In this document: one piece after another, positions 33,837 to 45,884 of the stretch | Layout: each line of letters starts with the position of its first letter | How positions within the stretch are numbered: the first letter of the stretch is position 1 | Origin: Takakia lepidozioides | Lineage: Eukaryota; Streptophyta; Takakiopsida; Takakiales; Takakiaceae | Assembly: GCA_030704615.1 (NCBI GenBank) | Contig: CM060731.1 | Span: forward strand, 40,796,001-40,860,000 | Reading direction: 5' to 3' | DNA: 64,000 nucleotides | Notes under the pieces: generated by a model | Database searches by the model: none | What the model was told of the DNA's origin: nothing | Seen by the model: only the letters and a program-made list of their open reading frames with translations | Made by a program: the position numbers and the translations under genes

Positions 33837-36800
33837 TCATTCTTCAGCTCGTTGTTGAAGGGAACGAACAACTTGCAATGTCTGCTGCGCAATCCAAAGC
33901 TCCTCATTTGTTGGGATTACCAAAACCTTCACTCTGGAACCTTCCTTGTGAATCTCGCTTGCATCTGCACTCTTACCTTCCACATTCTTGGCTTCATCCA
34001 CTTCAATTCCAAAGCCCTCCAGGCCCTCACAGATGCGCGCACGCGTCCGTCCAGATGCCTCTCCAATTCCAGCACTGAAAATCAAAGCATCCACCTGCCC
34101 CCTTAGCTCAACCAAATATGCTCCCAAGTACGTACGTATTCGATGGACAAATACATCCAGTGCCAATTGGTGTCTCTTGCTGCCTGCTTCAACTCCGTCC
34201 CACACCGCCCTCATGTCCTTCTCACCACAAATCCCATAATAACCACTCTCTTTATTTAGCAAAGTCGTGATTTCATCAATGCTTAAGCCCTTTAGAGATG
34301 CCAAGATCTGGATGACTGATGGATCTACGTCTCCGCTTCGTGTTGCCATGGCAAGCCCCTGAAGAGGGGTCAACCCCATGCTTGTGTCTATGCATTTTCC
34401 CTGCTTGATGGCCGCCATACTCGCTCCTGCCCCAAGATGGAAGGCAATGAGATTGAGTTTATCTTGGGGTTTGCCAAGGATGTCTGCTGCCCGGTGCAGA
34501 AGGAAGTCGTAGCTCGTCCCATGGAATCCATACCGCCGAAGCCCAAGTTCCTCATAAAATCTGTAGGGGAGAGCATATGTGTAAGCATGGGGGGGCAGTG
34601 TTGAGTGAAACCCAGTGTCAAAGACAGCAACTTGTGGACAACGAAAAAGCTCTTGTGCAACTCTGATGCCCTGCAACAATGAAGCATTTTATTAGCTATC
34701 CTGCCATTACATTGAACGTCTCACTCAAAGTGTTCACCTTCTGGGTCTCCTAATTATGCAGTGCATCCAATTCCCTAATAGCCTTACGATAAGAATCACC
34801 CTATCAACGGGGAAGAGGGGTAAGTTGACTGGGGAAGGCTCTGCTCAGGTACCAGGAAGCGTGAACACCTGGGAAAGGACTTTCTCCAGTAAATTCTGAA
34901 AGATGGATCCTGCCGTGTTCTTACCCCTTTGGCTAATCAGTTCAGATTGGTCAACAAGTATCCAGGTGAAGTGCTTCTTCTGCTACCTGTCCCTGTTGTC
35001 TCTGACTCTGATCATGGGCAGGTATTGAAACAAGAAGGGGTTCTCAAGAATGGTTGATGCATCGTGGGAAAGAGGTGAGTTCGTAGCATGGCTGATATCT
35101 TTGGCAGACAGTTGAAGCATACACCATTAGTATATCTAGTCAATATTATGTCACCACAAATGGCACAAAGCATAGCCCTAGCCCAGATGTTTGCAACCCA
35201 CCTGAAGGTTTGATGGGTTGTGAAGAGGAGCGAGAGGTGCTGCCTTCTCAATAGCTTGCTTCACACTCTCTGTGATGAGTGTGGGCTGTGTCAAAGCTTC
35301 TCCTCCATGCACCACACGATGCCCTACAGCAGCAATCCCACCGTTGTGACCCTCACCCAAGTGAAGCTTCTCCAGCACTTTCGTGAGTCCCACCTTGTGA
35401 TCTGACACATCTGTTTTCTGCATAGGTCCATTGCCATTTCTTTGATGAATTTGGAATACTCTGCTTTTACAAGTAGAGTGGCAAGGTTCCTTCAGAAAAT
35501 TTGCCTCAGCCATATAAGTGCGGGGGACAAGATGTGGATTGTTGATGCTAATAATCCATCACCTGGCCTCCACATCATGATGCCACAAACTACAATGAAG
35601 GAAACTTATGAAGACACCTGGCTCTGTTCAACTCTTTAGACTGCCCAATCAGTGCATAACAAAAGCTACTCCAATTGTGTTATGTGCTTATTTTCGGCCC
35701 AACGTGGTCACTGGAAATAGGTAATCCATACACACACTTTGGGCGACTTGCTGGAACCACTAAGCTCTGGGAGGTCTTCTATCACCTTGTGACAAAGGAA
35801 GATCCTAATCTGAAGCTGGTCCTTTCCCTTCCAGTGAAATTCAGTCAAATTTAAGAGAGGGCCGACAGTGCAATAGTAATACATACACGGGAGAAGCCAG
35901 CTAACATGAACTCAAGGCTGCAAAAATTAAAGAGATTGCTTGCGAACCTGTAGTTCGACATCACGGGAAGCCTGAATGTCTTTGTGAGAGATGAAGCTCT
36001 TAGGGGTCCCAATACCATCTACGGAGCCTTTAGAAATGAGTGTCGGTGTCGTCTTGGCTAGATTAAATAACGCGTATCTGCGAGAGTCAGATGCGTCTGG
36101 TTAGATGGGACCAGGATGGACTCTCGATGGATGGAGTGAAGCATTTGCTACTTCTTCCTTCGTACCGCACCTCACACTACCCTTTGTCCATTTTCAAATA
36201 GAAAAGGTGTGTACTACAAGTTCTTGGTCCAAAACTCGAGCTTTCGAACACACAAAGGGCACCTGTGATCGGCAATTGAGAGAGACCTTGCAACCATCCT
36301 CAAGAGGGTGGAATCTCACGGATCGCCCAGAAAAATTCTTGCCATGTTCACCCCTGGTGATGGCGACACTTACAAAGTGTTGACAAAAACAAAACCTTGA
36401 CTGCTCAGAGCTTTGAAAACAACATGGAAAGAAGGGTCAGCGGAGACCCAAGGCAATCCATTTCAGAGAAGCCACAAGCTGCTAAAGTACTACCATTTCC
36501 CCAAATTCTGGCCGATATAGCCACCCAAGGGACAGCATATGCAGCTCCCAACAATATCATCGCAGAGCCATAGGACTTCACTTAAAAACTGTTCCTGCTG
36601 CGCAACCCGATATCATGAAAGATACATGTTGGCCTCAAACCCATCGGAGGGGCACTTCATAGAGGATCGCCAGTCAATTACCAGGGGAAAATTTGGGCTG
36701 TCACAAGGTATAGGTCTTTCAACAATTAGCCATTCTAGGAACAACACAGATCTTCACGCATCTGTCTTGCACATTACAGATTTAGAGGGCCATCGATGCC

Positions 36801-36974
36801 GATCCACGTACAAGGCTGCGACGCACGCATACATGTCAAAGAGCTCTTGTAAGGGAGACCTGCAATTCAAAAGTTCAATCATGCCCACTGTTGAAAAAAC
36901 GATTCTAGGGGGGATGAAGCGATGTACTTGAGGGAGGAGCTGCCAGAGTTGAGCACCAGAACAGATCGCGCCAT
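33837..36974 (-). CDS. Acetate kinase, four exons
   Basis: Makes acetyl phosphate from acetate and ATP, or the reverse. Exons by inspection: 36974-36928, 36077-35948, 35417-35202, 34670-33837. All introns are GT-AG and the phases join to 408 codons, close to the usual 400 of bacterial AckA. Start: ATG at 36974, with an in-frame TAG 21 bases upstream. Visible family features: LVLNSGSSSLK (Asn9, Lys16), GHRVVHGGE (Arg93), APLHNP (His125), VAVFDTGFH (Asp149, catalytic), YGFHGTS (His181), MGLTPLQGLAMATRSGDVDP (Arg242), GIGE and IPTNEE (Glu387). The usual Gly-Asn-Gly of the HLGNG loop is Gly-Ala-Gly (211-213). No obvious transit peptide precedes the fold, so a cytosolic enzyme is inferred. The exon 3 acceptor is the least certain. 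No phosphotransacetylase gene lies in the window. Confidence 0.93.
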
Positions 36975-38310
36975 TGCCAAGTGCCAGGACCCCTATCTCC
37001 GCTGCCAGTCTACACTTTCTGCTTTTTCTGTTACTTGTTTGCCGTTCGAGTCCCGTCCCTTCTTAATACAGCACTGTTTCTGACTCAACCCACAATTTTC
37101 CTCTTCCCCACAACAGGAAGACAGAGGGCAGACAGTGTACGCCAACAAAATGTGCTAAGTACCATCCTTCATTACACATACATGTCCCACACACACACCT
37201 TTATGACGCTAAGCCTAATCTACTTCCAAGACATTTAGTGCCAGTTGATCTCTCTCTCTCGATAAAGTCTCTTCTTCCAATGTGATCTGCCTTGAGTTCA
37301 ACAATGACGAGGCCTTGATTGTTCAATGCGTTTGCTGGCTTTCTTATGTAGAAGACAGACTATGCATCATGTTGAAGTCAAGGGAGAAAATGTGATCAAA
37401 GGACCTTATGCTGTTTCAAGGCTCCTATCGGGTGCAGCTCCTATTGGTGTGGTGAATCATGCCCCTTAGTCTCACCTCCCCCTTATGTTTTGCCAAAGCA
37501 AGAGAGCCCATTGCCGTTTGAGGCTTGTTTATATGTTTTTATTGTTTGTTATTGACTCAAATATTGACTTACTATTGCTAGCAGTTAGTATGTACCACCA
37601 TATATATATATACCACCAGTGTTGTTCTGGTATACAGGTCGGGGCATGGTGTGGTTCAGGAGACAACGTCAACAGCAGGTAGGCATCTTGTCCTTGGGGG
37701 CACCACCCAATTGAAGGGTGGGCTCCATATATATAGAAAAACAACATAGGGGTAGTATGCCGGCATAGTGACAGCCTGCCCGGTTTCTATCTTGCGTTTG
37801 TTGAGGATGAGTGTGGTGAGGGATCTAATGACGGCAAGGAGGAGAGCAAGGAGGTAAGATATGGTTGATATGTCTGATAGGCCTTTCAGAGTGTAGCTAA
37901 TTTGGCAATGCACCCCGCCATGGGAGCTTGAAGTAATTATAATAAGGGCAATTTGCCAGCCATGTTGTCAACTTAGGGCTAATATAAGTGGGGCGTATTT
38001 GTCACGTTTGTTATGAATAGTTTGATATGAGCAACAGTTGCGACAAAAAGTAAAATCATTTGATATGGATTCTCAGGGATGAAATATTCATATGGTCGGT
38101 AAGTTGGTGGTGGTGAAGAGCGAAGAAATCCTTGCACCAAGAATATATCGGGGCATGTAGGCGTGTTAGGCATTGGAATGGGTAGGTGAGGCAAGTGCAT
38201 GGTAAGAGCCACGAAGGTGTTGTGTGGTTTCAAGGTCTCGGCCATTGATATACATAACGTTGATATTGAGGTTGAACCATCGTATATATGAGGGTATGAG
38301 AGCAAAAATT
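36975..38310. other. 5' flank of the acetate kinase gene; no other gene
   Basis: This should hold the promoter and 5' UTR of the minus-strand acetate kinase gene. An (AT)n-like run (CATATATATATATACC) lies near 37600. No defined promoter element or further gene was recognised. Confidence 0.3.
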
Positions 38311-39480
38311 GGTGGCGCTTAGGGAATTCCAAAAAGGCCTTGATGTGAAATGCATTGCAATTCACTTGATCACCCCCCTAAAAGTGCGCAATTCAATTGA
38401 ATTGCAAGGGCAATTCAATTGAACTGCTAAAACTAGCTTGAAAACAACCCTAATTTGCAATTCAATTGAATTTTCGGCACACGATTCAATTGAATTGCTG
38501 ACTACAATTCAATTGAATTGTAATCTATAATTTTTTAACTTATTTCTGTATATATTGTATATATATGTACATATTTAAATTATACATATATGCATACAAA
38601 AGTATAAGCTAAAAATACATGCTGCCCGTCTATTCTTGTTGTCCGTCTGTTAATCCTTTGCCCGTGGTAAGGCTTGAGCCCGAGATAAGCCTAAGGGAGA
38701 GCGAGAAAGGGAGAGACAAAGAGGAAGTCACGAAGCGCTTGTAAAAGCGGGATTGTCCCTCTTTGTTGGTGCCAATATATGGCTATGTACATATACCAAA
38801 CATGATACCAATGTAAGAGTATCAACGTGTAAGAGTTTGATATATTAAACTTATATGGAACACACATCCCAACTTCAACACGATACCTTTGTAAGGGTAT
38901 CAAAACAATATTATTTTTGATAATTCTCAAGATGAACATATCATTTGTTTTCTTTGTCCTAGGCCAGATACTAGTGAATTAGGGGACTACATGATGATGC
39001 AGGGGAAGCCTTTCATCAATTGTCAGGTTTGATTTTGTCTGTTTCTTTCAGAGCCAGCCATGTTTCTTTTGCCAGTGAGTCACAGGAAGCTGCTGATCTC
39101 TCTCCCTCTCTGGCTCTCCCTTTCTCGTTGAGGCTGAGGCTGGCTTCACAACTCCACAATTTCCTCAAGGGCACAAGAAAGAGGTTCAGGAAGAATAGAC
39201 GGGCAACATGTATTTTTAGCTTATACTCTTATATATGTATAAGTATGATTTGAATATATACATATACATACATATTATATATTATATACAGAAATAAGTT
39301 AAAAATTTATAGATTACAATTCAATTCAATTGCAGTCAACAATTCAATTCAATTGCAAATTAGGGTTGTTTTCAAGCTAGTTTTAGCAATTCAATTGAAT
39401 TGCGCACTTTTAGGGGGGTGATCAAGTGAATTGCAATGCATTTCACATCAAGGCCTTTTTGGAATTCCTTAGGCGCTGCC
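38311..39480. mobile_element. Long inverted repeat with CAATTCAATTGAATTG palindromes
   Basis: The left arm, about 38311-38636, and right arm, about 39191-39480, are imperfect inverted copies of roughly 290-320 bases around a 554-base loop. Matching marks include GGAATTCCAAAAAGGCCTTG at 38323 against its complement ending at 39468, and GCCCGTCTATTCTTG at 38625 against CAAGAATAGACGGGC-like sequence at 39190. Variants of the 16-base palindrome CAATTCAATTGAATTG recur about five times in the left arm and three in the right. The loop encodes nothing recognised. It resembles a foldback transposon. No target duplication was identified. Confidence 0.8.
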
Positions 39481-39933
39481 ATACCCTTGGTTATAGTGAT
39501 ATTGAAACCATGTAGTGTGGGTTGCTTACAATGTAGTAGGAGATGTGGCCAAGTGTCTATCTGTGGGGGCTGGATTACAAACATCTCGGGCCAAAATAAG
39601 TTGTGTTATTGGCTGCAACATCGACAATCCTCATCACTTATAGCAAAGTTGCTAATATCATGTGTAGGTGGAGCCCTTATCATCATCATCACTAGTCACA
39701 TTAGTCACATTTGTGATAGTGATGTAGATATTGCTCGTTTTGGGAGTTGTTTGTACTATTGCTTTTTTGTTTACTTTGCCAAATAATGGTTGTAAGTGCA
39801 AGACCTCTATTTAATATGACTTAAAGGGCCTCTATCCCCTTAAAAAAAAATGAAAAAAAAAGAAAAAAAAAAAGTGCAAGTAAGCAATTTGTATTCTCTC
39901 AATGACATGTAATGGATTTCACTTTGCATGGTA
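39481..39933. other. Spacer; A-rich simple sequence
   Basis: No gene. An A-rich tract interrupted by single Ts and Gs lies at about 39841-39873. Confidence 0.5.
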
Positions 39934-40741
39934 TTAACCCCTAAAGGACGTCGCGACCCCAATTGGGTCGCGTCAGATTTTTGCCACACTCCAATTTCCA
40001 TGGATGATAGTGCATGGAAGTGAACCCTGAAGATAAATTATAGATGTTAGAGAGGAGCACATGTGGGAATTTACATCGCCAAAAAATGAAAGCTTTGCTC
40101 CCTAGAGTTTTGCAAAGTGCAAGGGGGTCAGGAAATCCAGTGTTAAGCACCATTGACCTGCGTACGTGGCAGCCAAATGGGCAATCTTCAAAATAGCATC
40201 TAGGGCTGAAAATTTATCATAATGCCAAATTTTTTGGACAAGGCACTGTAAAATGTTAGTGTGCACTTACTTACCAGAGGAATTGGAAAATAAATATCAC
40301 CTCATGGGTGTACTTGGGAAAGAAGCCAAAATAAGACAATTTACCCCCCAGATTTCACATACAAAGCAGCCTATCGAAGTTTTTGGAAATTTGGTCTGAT
40401 TTTTGGGGGAGGCAGTCGTTTAGGTGCCATATAATCAGATTATGGAGGGCCTTTGTCTAGGAAGATTCAACTCGATACTTTGAATTTTGTGGTCAAACAA
40501 TGTTTTCCATGATATTTTTGAGTACATTTACAAATTGGGGCATATTATTTTGTAATAATCTCCCAAATGCAATGGTCAATTTGCCTACATTTTTAATAGG
40601 ACGTGGATGTAGTAGATATGCACATAAGTATAAGGTTCATCCTCATGGATGATTTGGGGGTAAGAAGTTACACCCTCATCCGTAAGTGTATGAACTCTTT
40701 TTAGTGGGCCCACCAAAAAATAGCTCGTCCTGTAAGGTTAA
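39934..40741. mobile_element. TTAA-flanked element A (piggyBac-like ends)
   Basis: TTAA at 39934-39937 is followed by CCCCTAAAGGACG. The right end is CGTCCTGTAAGG followed by TTAA at 40738-40741. Thus short terminal inverted repeats abut TTAA on each side, the arrangement of the piggyBac superfamily, which duplicates TTAA. It is 800 bases long, with no coding capacity. Its 3' half (40288-40450) matches 41919-42130 in element C. Confidence 0.7.
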
Positions 40742-41687
40742 CCCCTAATGGACGATGCGTGTCAGAAATCAGAAATCGATTTGCCACGATGGCAAACCCT
40801 TGGACGACCTCGGATGAAAAAACTTTCTGAATGAAAGTTGTACGCCGTGACGGCATGCACCTGCCTGTCTTTATGGCACCCTAAAATAATAAAAGCACTA
40901 ATGTCAATAATTGTTTTAGTGTGCAGTGGTAATGGGCACATACCACCTTCGAAGTGGTTGTGGGTTCAATCCACCCTTGGTGTCACAAAGGTGTCCACCT
41001 TCCTAACGGAAGGCAGTAACCCTTTGGGGTGAAGAGACACCATAATTTAACCTTCCTTCGGGAGGCGTCAAATATTATTATTATGGGTGGTTGTACCAAT
41101 GAAAATTCATTTTGCATGTAGATGGGTTAGAAAATTCATCTATGCATGTAGATAGGTTAGAATGCTTTCAAATTTTTTGTGGTAGTGAGTTTCTAGGAAA
41201 GGAACAATATGATTGGAGGAATTCACCTTGTGATGAAAATTTGGACACATTTGAGGCAGATTTGGGGTCAATTGGAATGGATGGTCTTTTTGACCCACCA
41301 ATTTTCCCATACAAAGCAACCCTCATGTGGTTTTGGAATTTGGTTCTGGAATTTTGGCCCAAGGTGCTGTACATGCCAGGCAATTAGAATCTGGGTATGC
41401 TGTATCAATGAAAATTCATTTTGCCAGGCCAATTGGGTCAAACCATTTTTTCACTCCAAAACTAGAGCACAGTAAACATTTACAGCTTGCATTTTTGTTA
41501 TAATCTTCGTAATGACACGACCAAATCAACTGAAAATTTTACAGTAGTTTCCTGAAGTAGGTAGCATTACTTTCATACGGTTCAGCCCCCTGGATGTTTG
41601 TCAAATGTCAGATATGCCCTCAAACATGAGGGCATGTTCCATTTTGGAATGGGCCCACCAAAAACGGGCTCGTCCTTTAGGGGTTAA
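40738..41687. mobile_element. TTAA-flanked element B
   Basis: It starts TTAA-CCCCTAATGGACG at 40738 and ends CGTCCTTTAGGGG-TTAA at 41687, sharing a single TTAA with element A on the left and element C on the right. The body contains a SINE at 40915-41075 and, near 41270-41380, sequence distantly like element A. It is non-coding. Confidence 0.7.
40915..41075 (+). mobile_element. tRNA-derived SINE, copy 2
   Basis: TAGTGTGCAGTGG (A-box-like) at about 40917 and GGTTCAATCC (B box) at about 40962 are followed by GGTGTCCACCTTCCTAACGG, AAGGCAGTAACCC and ACACCATAATTTAACC. The same blocks occur inverted at 735-925. Copy 2 lies inside TTAA element B. Confidence 0.65.
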
Positions 41688-42235
41688 CCCCTAAACGACG
41701 ACGTCTTCTGCCACGATCCAGCTTTTGTGGATGGAACTGATTCGTGAAGGTAAAACGAGCAGGTTAGGGAGAAGCACACATAGGAATTTATCGCGCCCTA
41801 AATAATAAAAACTCTGCTCCCTAGAATTTCTCAAAGTGCCAGGGGTCTGAAAATCCAGCGTTGATGCGCACGTTGGGGCCAAGTGAGCAATCTTGAAAAT
41901 AACTTACCAAAGGAATTAGAAAACAAATATGACCACATGGGTGTACTTGGGAAAGAAGCCAAACCCATGGGAGATTTTCTCGAGCCGCGAGCTTTGCCGC
42001 CATCGCAGCTGCACTACAATTTACCCCCCAAGTTTCACATACAAAGCAGCCTATCCCAATTTTTGAAATTTTGGTCTACTTTTTGGGGGAGAGAGTCCCC
42101 TGGGTGCCATATAATCAGATTAAGGAAGGCATCTGCCTCAGAAAATTCAACTTGACGCTTGAATTTAGTGGTCAAACCATTTTTTCCATGCAACCTTAAA
42201 ATATACTAACAAAATGGGGCAGATTATTGTGTTAT
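41684..42235. mobile_element. TTAA-flanked element C, right end missing
   Basis: It starts TTAA-CCCCTAAACGACG at 41684. The body matches element A from the left end onwards (GGAATTTA.CGC, TGCTCCCTAGA, GTGTACTTGGGAAAGAAGCC). Relative to A it has about 55 extra bases at 41985-42035. No right terminal repeat was found, and similarity fades near 42235. Confidence 0.6.
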
Positions 42236-42363
42236 AATCTAGGTGACATTGTGTAACTTAGGGAGATTACATCGAGCGAATCTTTGTTGTCATTGCGATT
42301 TTATGTTGTCGTGGTGATTATATAGGAGAGGGATGGGCTTTGAAGACATGCCTCTATGAACCT

Positions 42364-42818
42364 TAAAACAAGCCTGAAACATATACTCCTTTCCTCTCAA
42401 GAAGCAAGGTTGCACAACAAAGGGGCGAGCGGAAAGAGCAAGCAACGCGCGAGAGGAGAAACACACGGATCTGACACAAAGCAGCTCTCATCCAAAGCTT
42501 GTACACCAAAATCACATATACACTAACACCCGAGTACACCGCCCTGACCTTGTGTCAGGGCGCCGTCTTTATACAAAAGCCCTAGCTTTAGTGGCCCGCC
42601 GCATGGCGAGGCGTCACAAGCCAAAGCCCACGGCGCCGCCTTGTAGCCCTGGATCTGATGAAGGGCCAGGATTGAGGCACCAGCCAAAATTAACCCTAAC
42701 CTAGATATCATTGTAACGGTTTAACGGCTTTATACGCCAAAAAAATATACTATGGATGTGTATCGCCGTTTTGGATGAAACGGGCCATTTCTAGGCTAAG
42801 CAAATATGGGGCTTTACA
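42364..42818. repeat. 455 bp dispersed repeat, copy 1
   Basis: Near-identical over its length to 56553-57011, in the same orientation. On the minus strand it begins TGTAAAGCCCC and contains TTGTATAAAGACGG, a TATA-like promoter. A G-rich tract (GTGGGGGG) lies just before that end. This could be an LTR or solo LTR read on the minus strand, but the other terminus lacks the expected CA. Confidence 0.75.
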
Positions 42819-44241
42819 TCTGTGAAGCCTACCCCCCACGAAAAATCCTGAGCTCCGCGAAGGAAAAAAAGACTCTTAAAACATAAGGGTAGATGTCAAG
42901 TTTCTGTCACCTGTCCAGCAACCGTCGGTGGTCTACTGATGCATCATTCATTGTGGGAATAACTCCATTCATCCTTGGGATATGCTACAGAGTGCATCAC
43001 ACACATCTCAACAGTTTCAACAATCATCAAAATCACGGTCACAATCATCCTGTTGTTGAAACCAACCCTATCGTTTCTAACTCTGCCGAGATTCTTGTTG
43101 TTGCTAACACGGCCGACGGCGCGCGGCCTGGCAGTGTTGCTTGCCAGTGTCGCCTCTCCTTGAAACAACCACTTGTGTTCCAGCCTTTGTTGTTTCATTG
43201 GGTTCTCCTGGTGGTAGTGATTATGACAATTTAGATGAGGCAGAGGCGTGGTGCTAATGTGTGTAGACTACTTTGTATCCTCCGTCGCCAAGGTTTGAGA
43301 AATTTGACAGTTCTCTAGATGGTTGTGACCCGGAATACTATAATTTTGACAACTTTGTTGATCCGGGCCCTGAATATTTCGAGAGTAGGCAGCAAGCAGC
43401 AGAGTTAGAGAGGGATATCGAGTTGTCGCAGGAAGTAGATGATTTGTTGTGTGAGATATGTGACGAGGATCAGTTTTGGTTTGAGTATATAGAAAGAGCT
43501 GTCGTGGGTGACCTTGTTGCATTAACGAGTCATCACGAGGCCCTGTTCACGCGACCTTTGCTTGAGCCTGGTGCGGTAGTGTCCAGAGCCAGATAGCTTG
43601 CTAGACGAAAATTTGAGTTACACAACAAAGAACGTCTACCGTCCAGAACGATCAAGTCGCGTTTTCTGCACCATCGCGAATTGACCTAGTTAGAAGTTGG
43701 TTTGTATTTACCTCTTTCTAGTGTTTGAAGTGCGGAGCTTCATCATGGCCCTAGTGTGGTAGGGCGAAGTTGGTTGTCGTTAATGTTAGAAGGCACGGGG
43801 GCTTTGATCTTGAGGGCACTACGGTTTCAGCTCCGGCCCTGCGCCTTGGCGCCTACTTATTCACAGTTGGTTGATGGTCTGAAGGGTGGGGCCTTGATAG
43901 TGCAGTCGTCTGATCTAGTAGTCTTGGGTGTGGGTACTACCTTTGCTTCACAGCGAGTGGTTCGCCCGAGAGCGTTTGAGAGATTGAGTGACTATTCAAA
44001 CTCGGCTGTGCTTTCGCACATATGGAGAGAGGGTGACACAACCCGCGTTGGTTTTTGGCTTAAGGGAGCTGACGGTTGGGAGTGGCTGGCGTTGGGGGTC
44101 TACGAGTGGCAATCACACAAGGTGCTGAGGGTGGTATATTGTTCCACTTGGGTTCCAGAGGACAGCTCGCCAAGTGCTCGGCCCACTCTCCATATCCCTG
44201 CTGCTTAAAGGTTATGCTGCCAATCCAACTTCGTTTCATGC
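42819..44241 (+). other. Region upstream of Ty3 gag, two open frames
   Basis: Frames at 43273-43596 (from TTG; acidic, with QQAAELERDIELSQEVDDLL) and 43756-44208 (from GTG; with FERLSDYSNSAVLSHIWREG and EWLALGVYEWQSHKVLRVVY) stay open for 107 and 150 codons. I do not recognise either. They lie between the 455 bp repeat and gag and could be an extra ORF of the retroelement or of a captured gene. Confidence 0.35.
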
Positions 44242-44932
44242 ATGCTAGGTGATTCTAGAACTACTTGGTTGAGATCCGGAAGACAGAGGTCCATGAATAG
44301 GTCAGGAGAGCCGCTGGCCGAAAGTGTAGTAGAAATGAATGAGGGATCGGACAACCTGCAGGCAGGTAATTTCATGGTGAGTGATGATGAATTTTTGAAT
44401 GCTGGGACGATGGGAGCAGTTGTAGGGTCCCCAACTGGTATTACATTGGTAGATGAGGGTTCTGGGATAGCCAACCTCGAGGGTCTTTCTGTTTATGATC
44501 GGAGTAATGAGGCCTTGGTGGCTGGACGAACCGAGCCTACGCTGGCTCGGGAATTAAACGGTTTGCCCTCCCATCCTATTCATGTTCAGGGGTTAGACGG
44601 GTCTGGTTCGGATGTTTGGGCTACTATGAACGGTATGCCGGCCCTAGTAACGAGTCTGATGCATGTGCATGTGATTAGCCTCCCTAATCCCACTCTCGGG
44701 GGAGGGACTAGCTCTTTGAATTCAAGTTTGCATCCGAGTGTTGTCCCTTTGTTGAATGTCTCCAGTCTTGCTGCGGGTGGGGGGGGCAGTAGCATCAGTG
44801 CCCTCCACCTCGTCTGTTGGTCATGCAAGTCGTGTGGGAACTCTTCCTGTTCAACAGATGGGGGGATTTCCACGGACTGCAGCTAATCAGGTTATGGGTA
44901 CACATGCTAGCAATGTCAATACAGTCCCTGTT
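44242..44932 (+). pseudogene. Ty3 gag, 5' part, interrupted by the CACTA element
   Basis: A Ser/Gly/Val-rich low-complexity frame starts at 44242. At the eight-G run near 44779 the coding sense moves to the next frame and continues to the CACTA insertion at 44933. That frame ends ...Thr-Val-Pro-Val and resumes at 52303 as Tyr-Ala-Ser-Asn-Leu once the insertion and one GTT are removed. The G-run shift is probably an indel in a homopolymer. Confidence 0.75.
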
Positions 44933-45884
44933 CACTAGAAGAGAAACCGGCTTTTTCCACGGCTTTTTCCACACTTTTTGTTGTGGAATCGGCCGCAATC
45001 CACACCTGTCGTGGGTGTAAGAAACGACTAGTGCTTCCGAACACCCCGTGGACGGCCTGGCTCCGGGTGGCCCTGTGGAAAAGTCCACGGATATCCACAG
45101 GTGGCTTTTTTCACGGGGTGAATGGCTTTTTCCACGGGCGACGTGTGCTTTGGCAAACACCGCCACGTGGATCCTAGTCGTACAAGGGGTGTGGACTTGT
45201 CCACACCTACGGGAAAATTATGTGACCGCCTGTCACCATGGCTTGACGACATCTGGGCAACGGTATGGGCACCACGTGTATTTTTGTCAGGGCAACACGT
45301 GGCGTATTTTGGAGCAACTCTTGGTGTGGGTGTGGAGTATTTACTGCCTATACTGTAGGTCATTCCACATAACTGTGGAGAAAGACCATAGCGGGTGTGA
45401 AATATACTACGGCCTATGTTGTACGACATTCCACATAAATGTGGAGGATACCACAGTTCACCGTAGGTTGCTTGTGGTCAGTATCACGATCTAAAGACAC
45501 CTAAACACAATTCCAAAGCATCACGGCAACAACCTGCTCATGACATGAAGAACTGACTAAGCATGGCCAGAACAACAGATAGAATGAGCAGATGCAACGA
45601 TAATTCAAAATTACATAAGTGCTTCATTGCCCAAATACACTTCAGTCTGACATCAAAGAGTATGAGTCTGAGTCTGAGTCTGAGATCAAAGATCTGAGTC
45701 TGAGTCTGAGGCAGAGGCCAGGCTGCGCAATGCAGCCCAGCACAGAGGTTTAGCCTAAAGCTCCAAAAAACGACATTTGTTTGTTTTCCAAGTTCCTGCA
45801 TAAGATGCACCAACCAACATTGCATTGTGAGACACTCACTATACTCCAAAGCTACCAGGGAAGGTCACTGAGCAACCTGCCAAG

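Noticed and set aside
36570..36610. An alternative first exon for acetate kinase with a good donor near 36587
   Set aside because: It would give Ala-Ala-Gly-Thr where the family has Gly-Ser-Ser-Ser. The exon at 36974-36928 gives the exact motif in the right phase.
33837..36974. Acetate kinase as bacterial contamination or a recent bacterial insertion
   Set aside because: The coding sequence is split by three GT-AG introns with matching phases, so it is a eukaryotic gene.
40955..40975. Stand-alone tRNA gene at the B-box sequence
   Set aside because: No cloverleaf could be formed around it; the same extended sequence recurs as a dispersed repeat, fitting a SINE.
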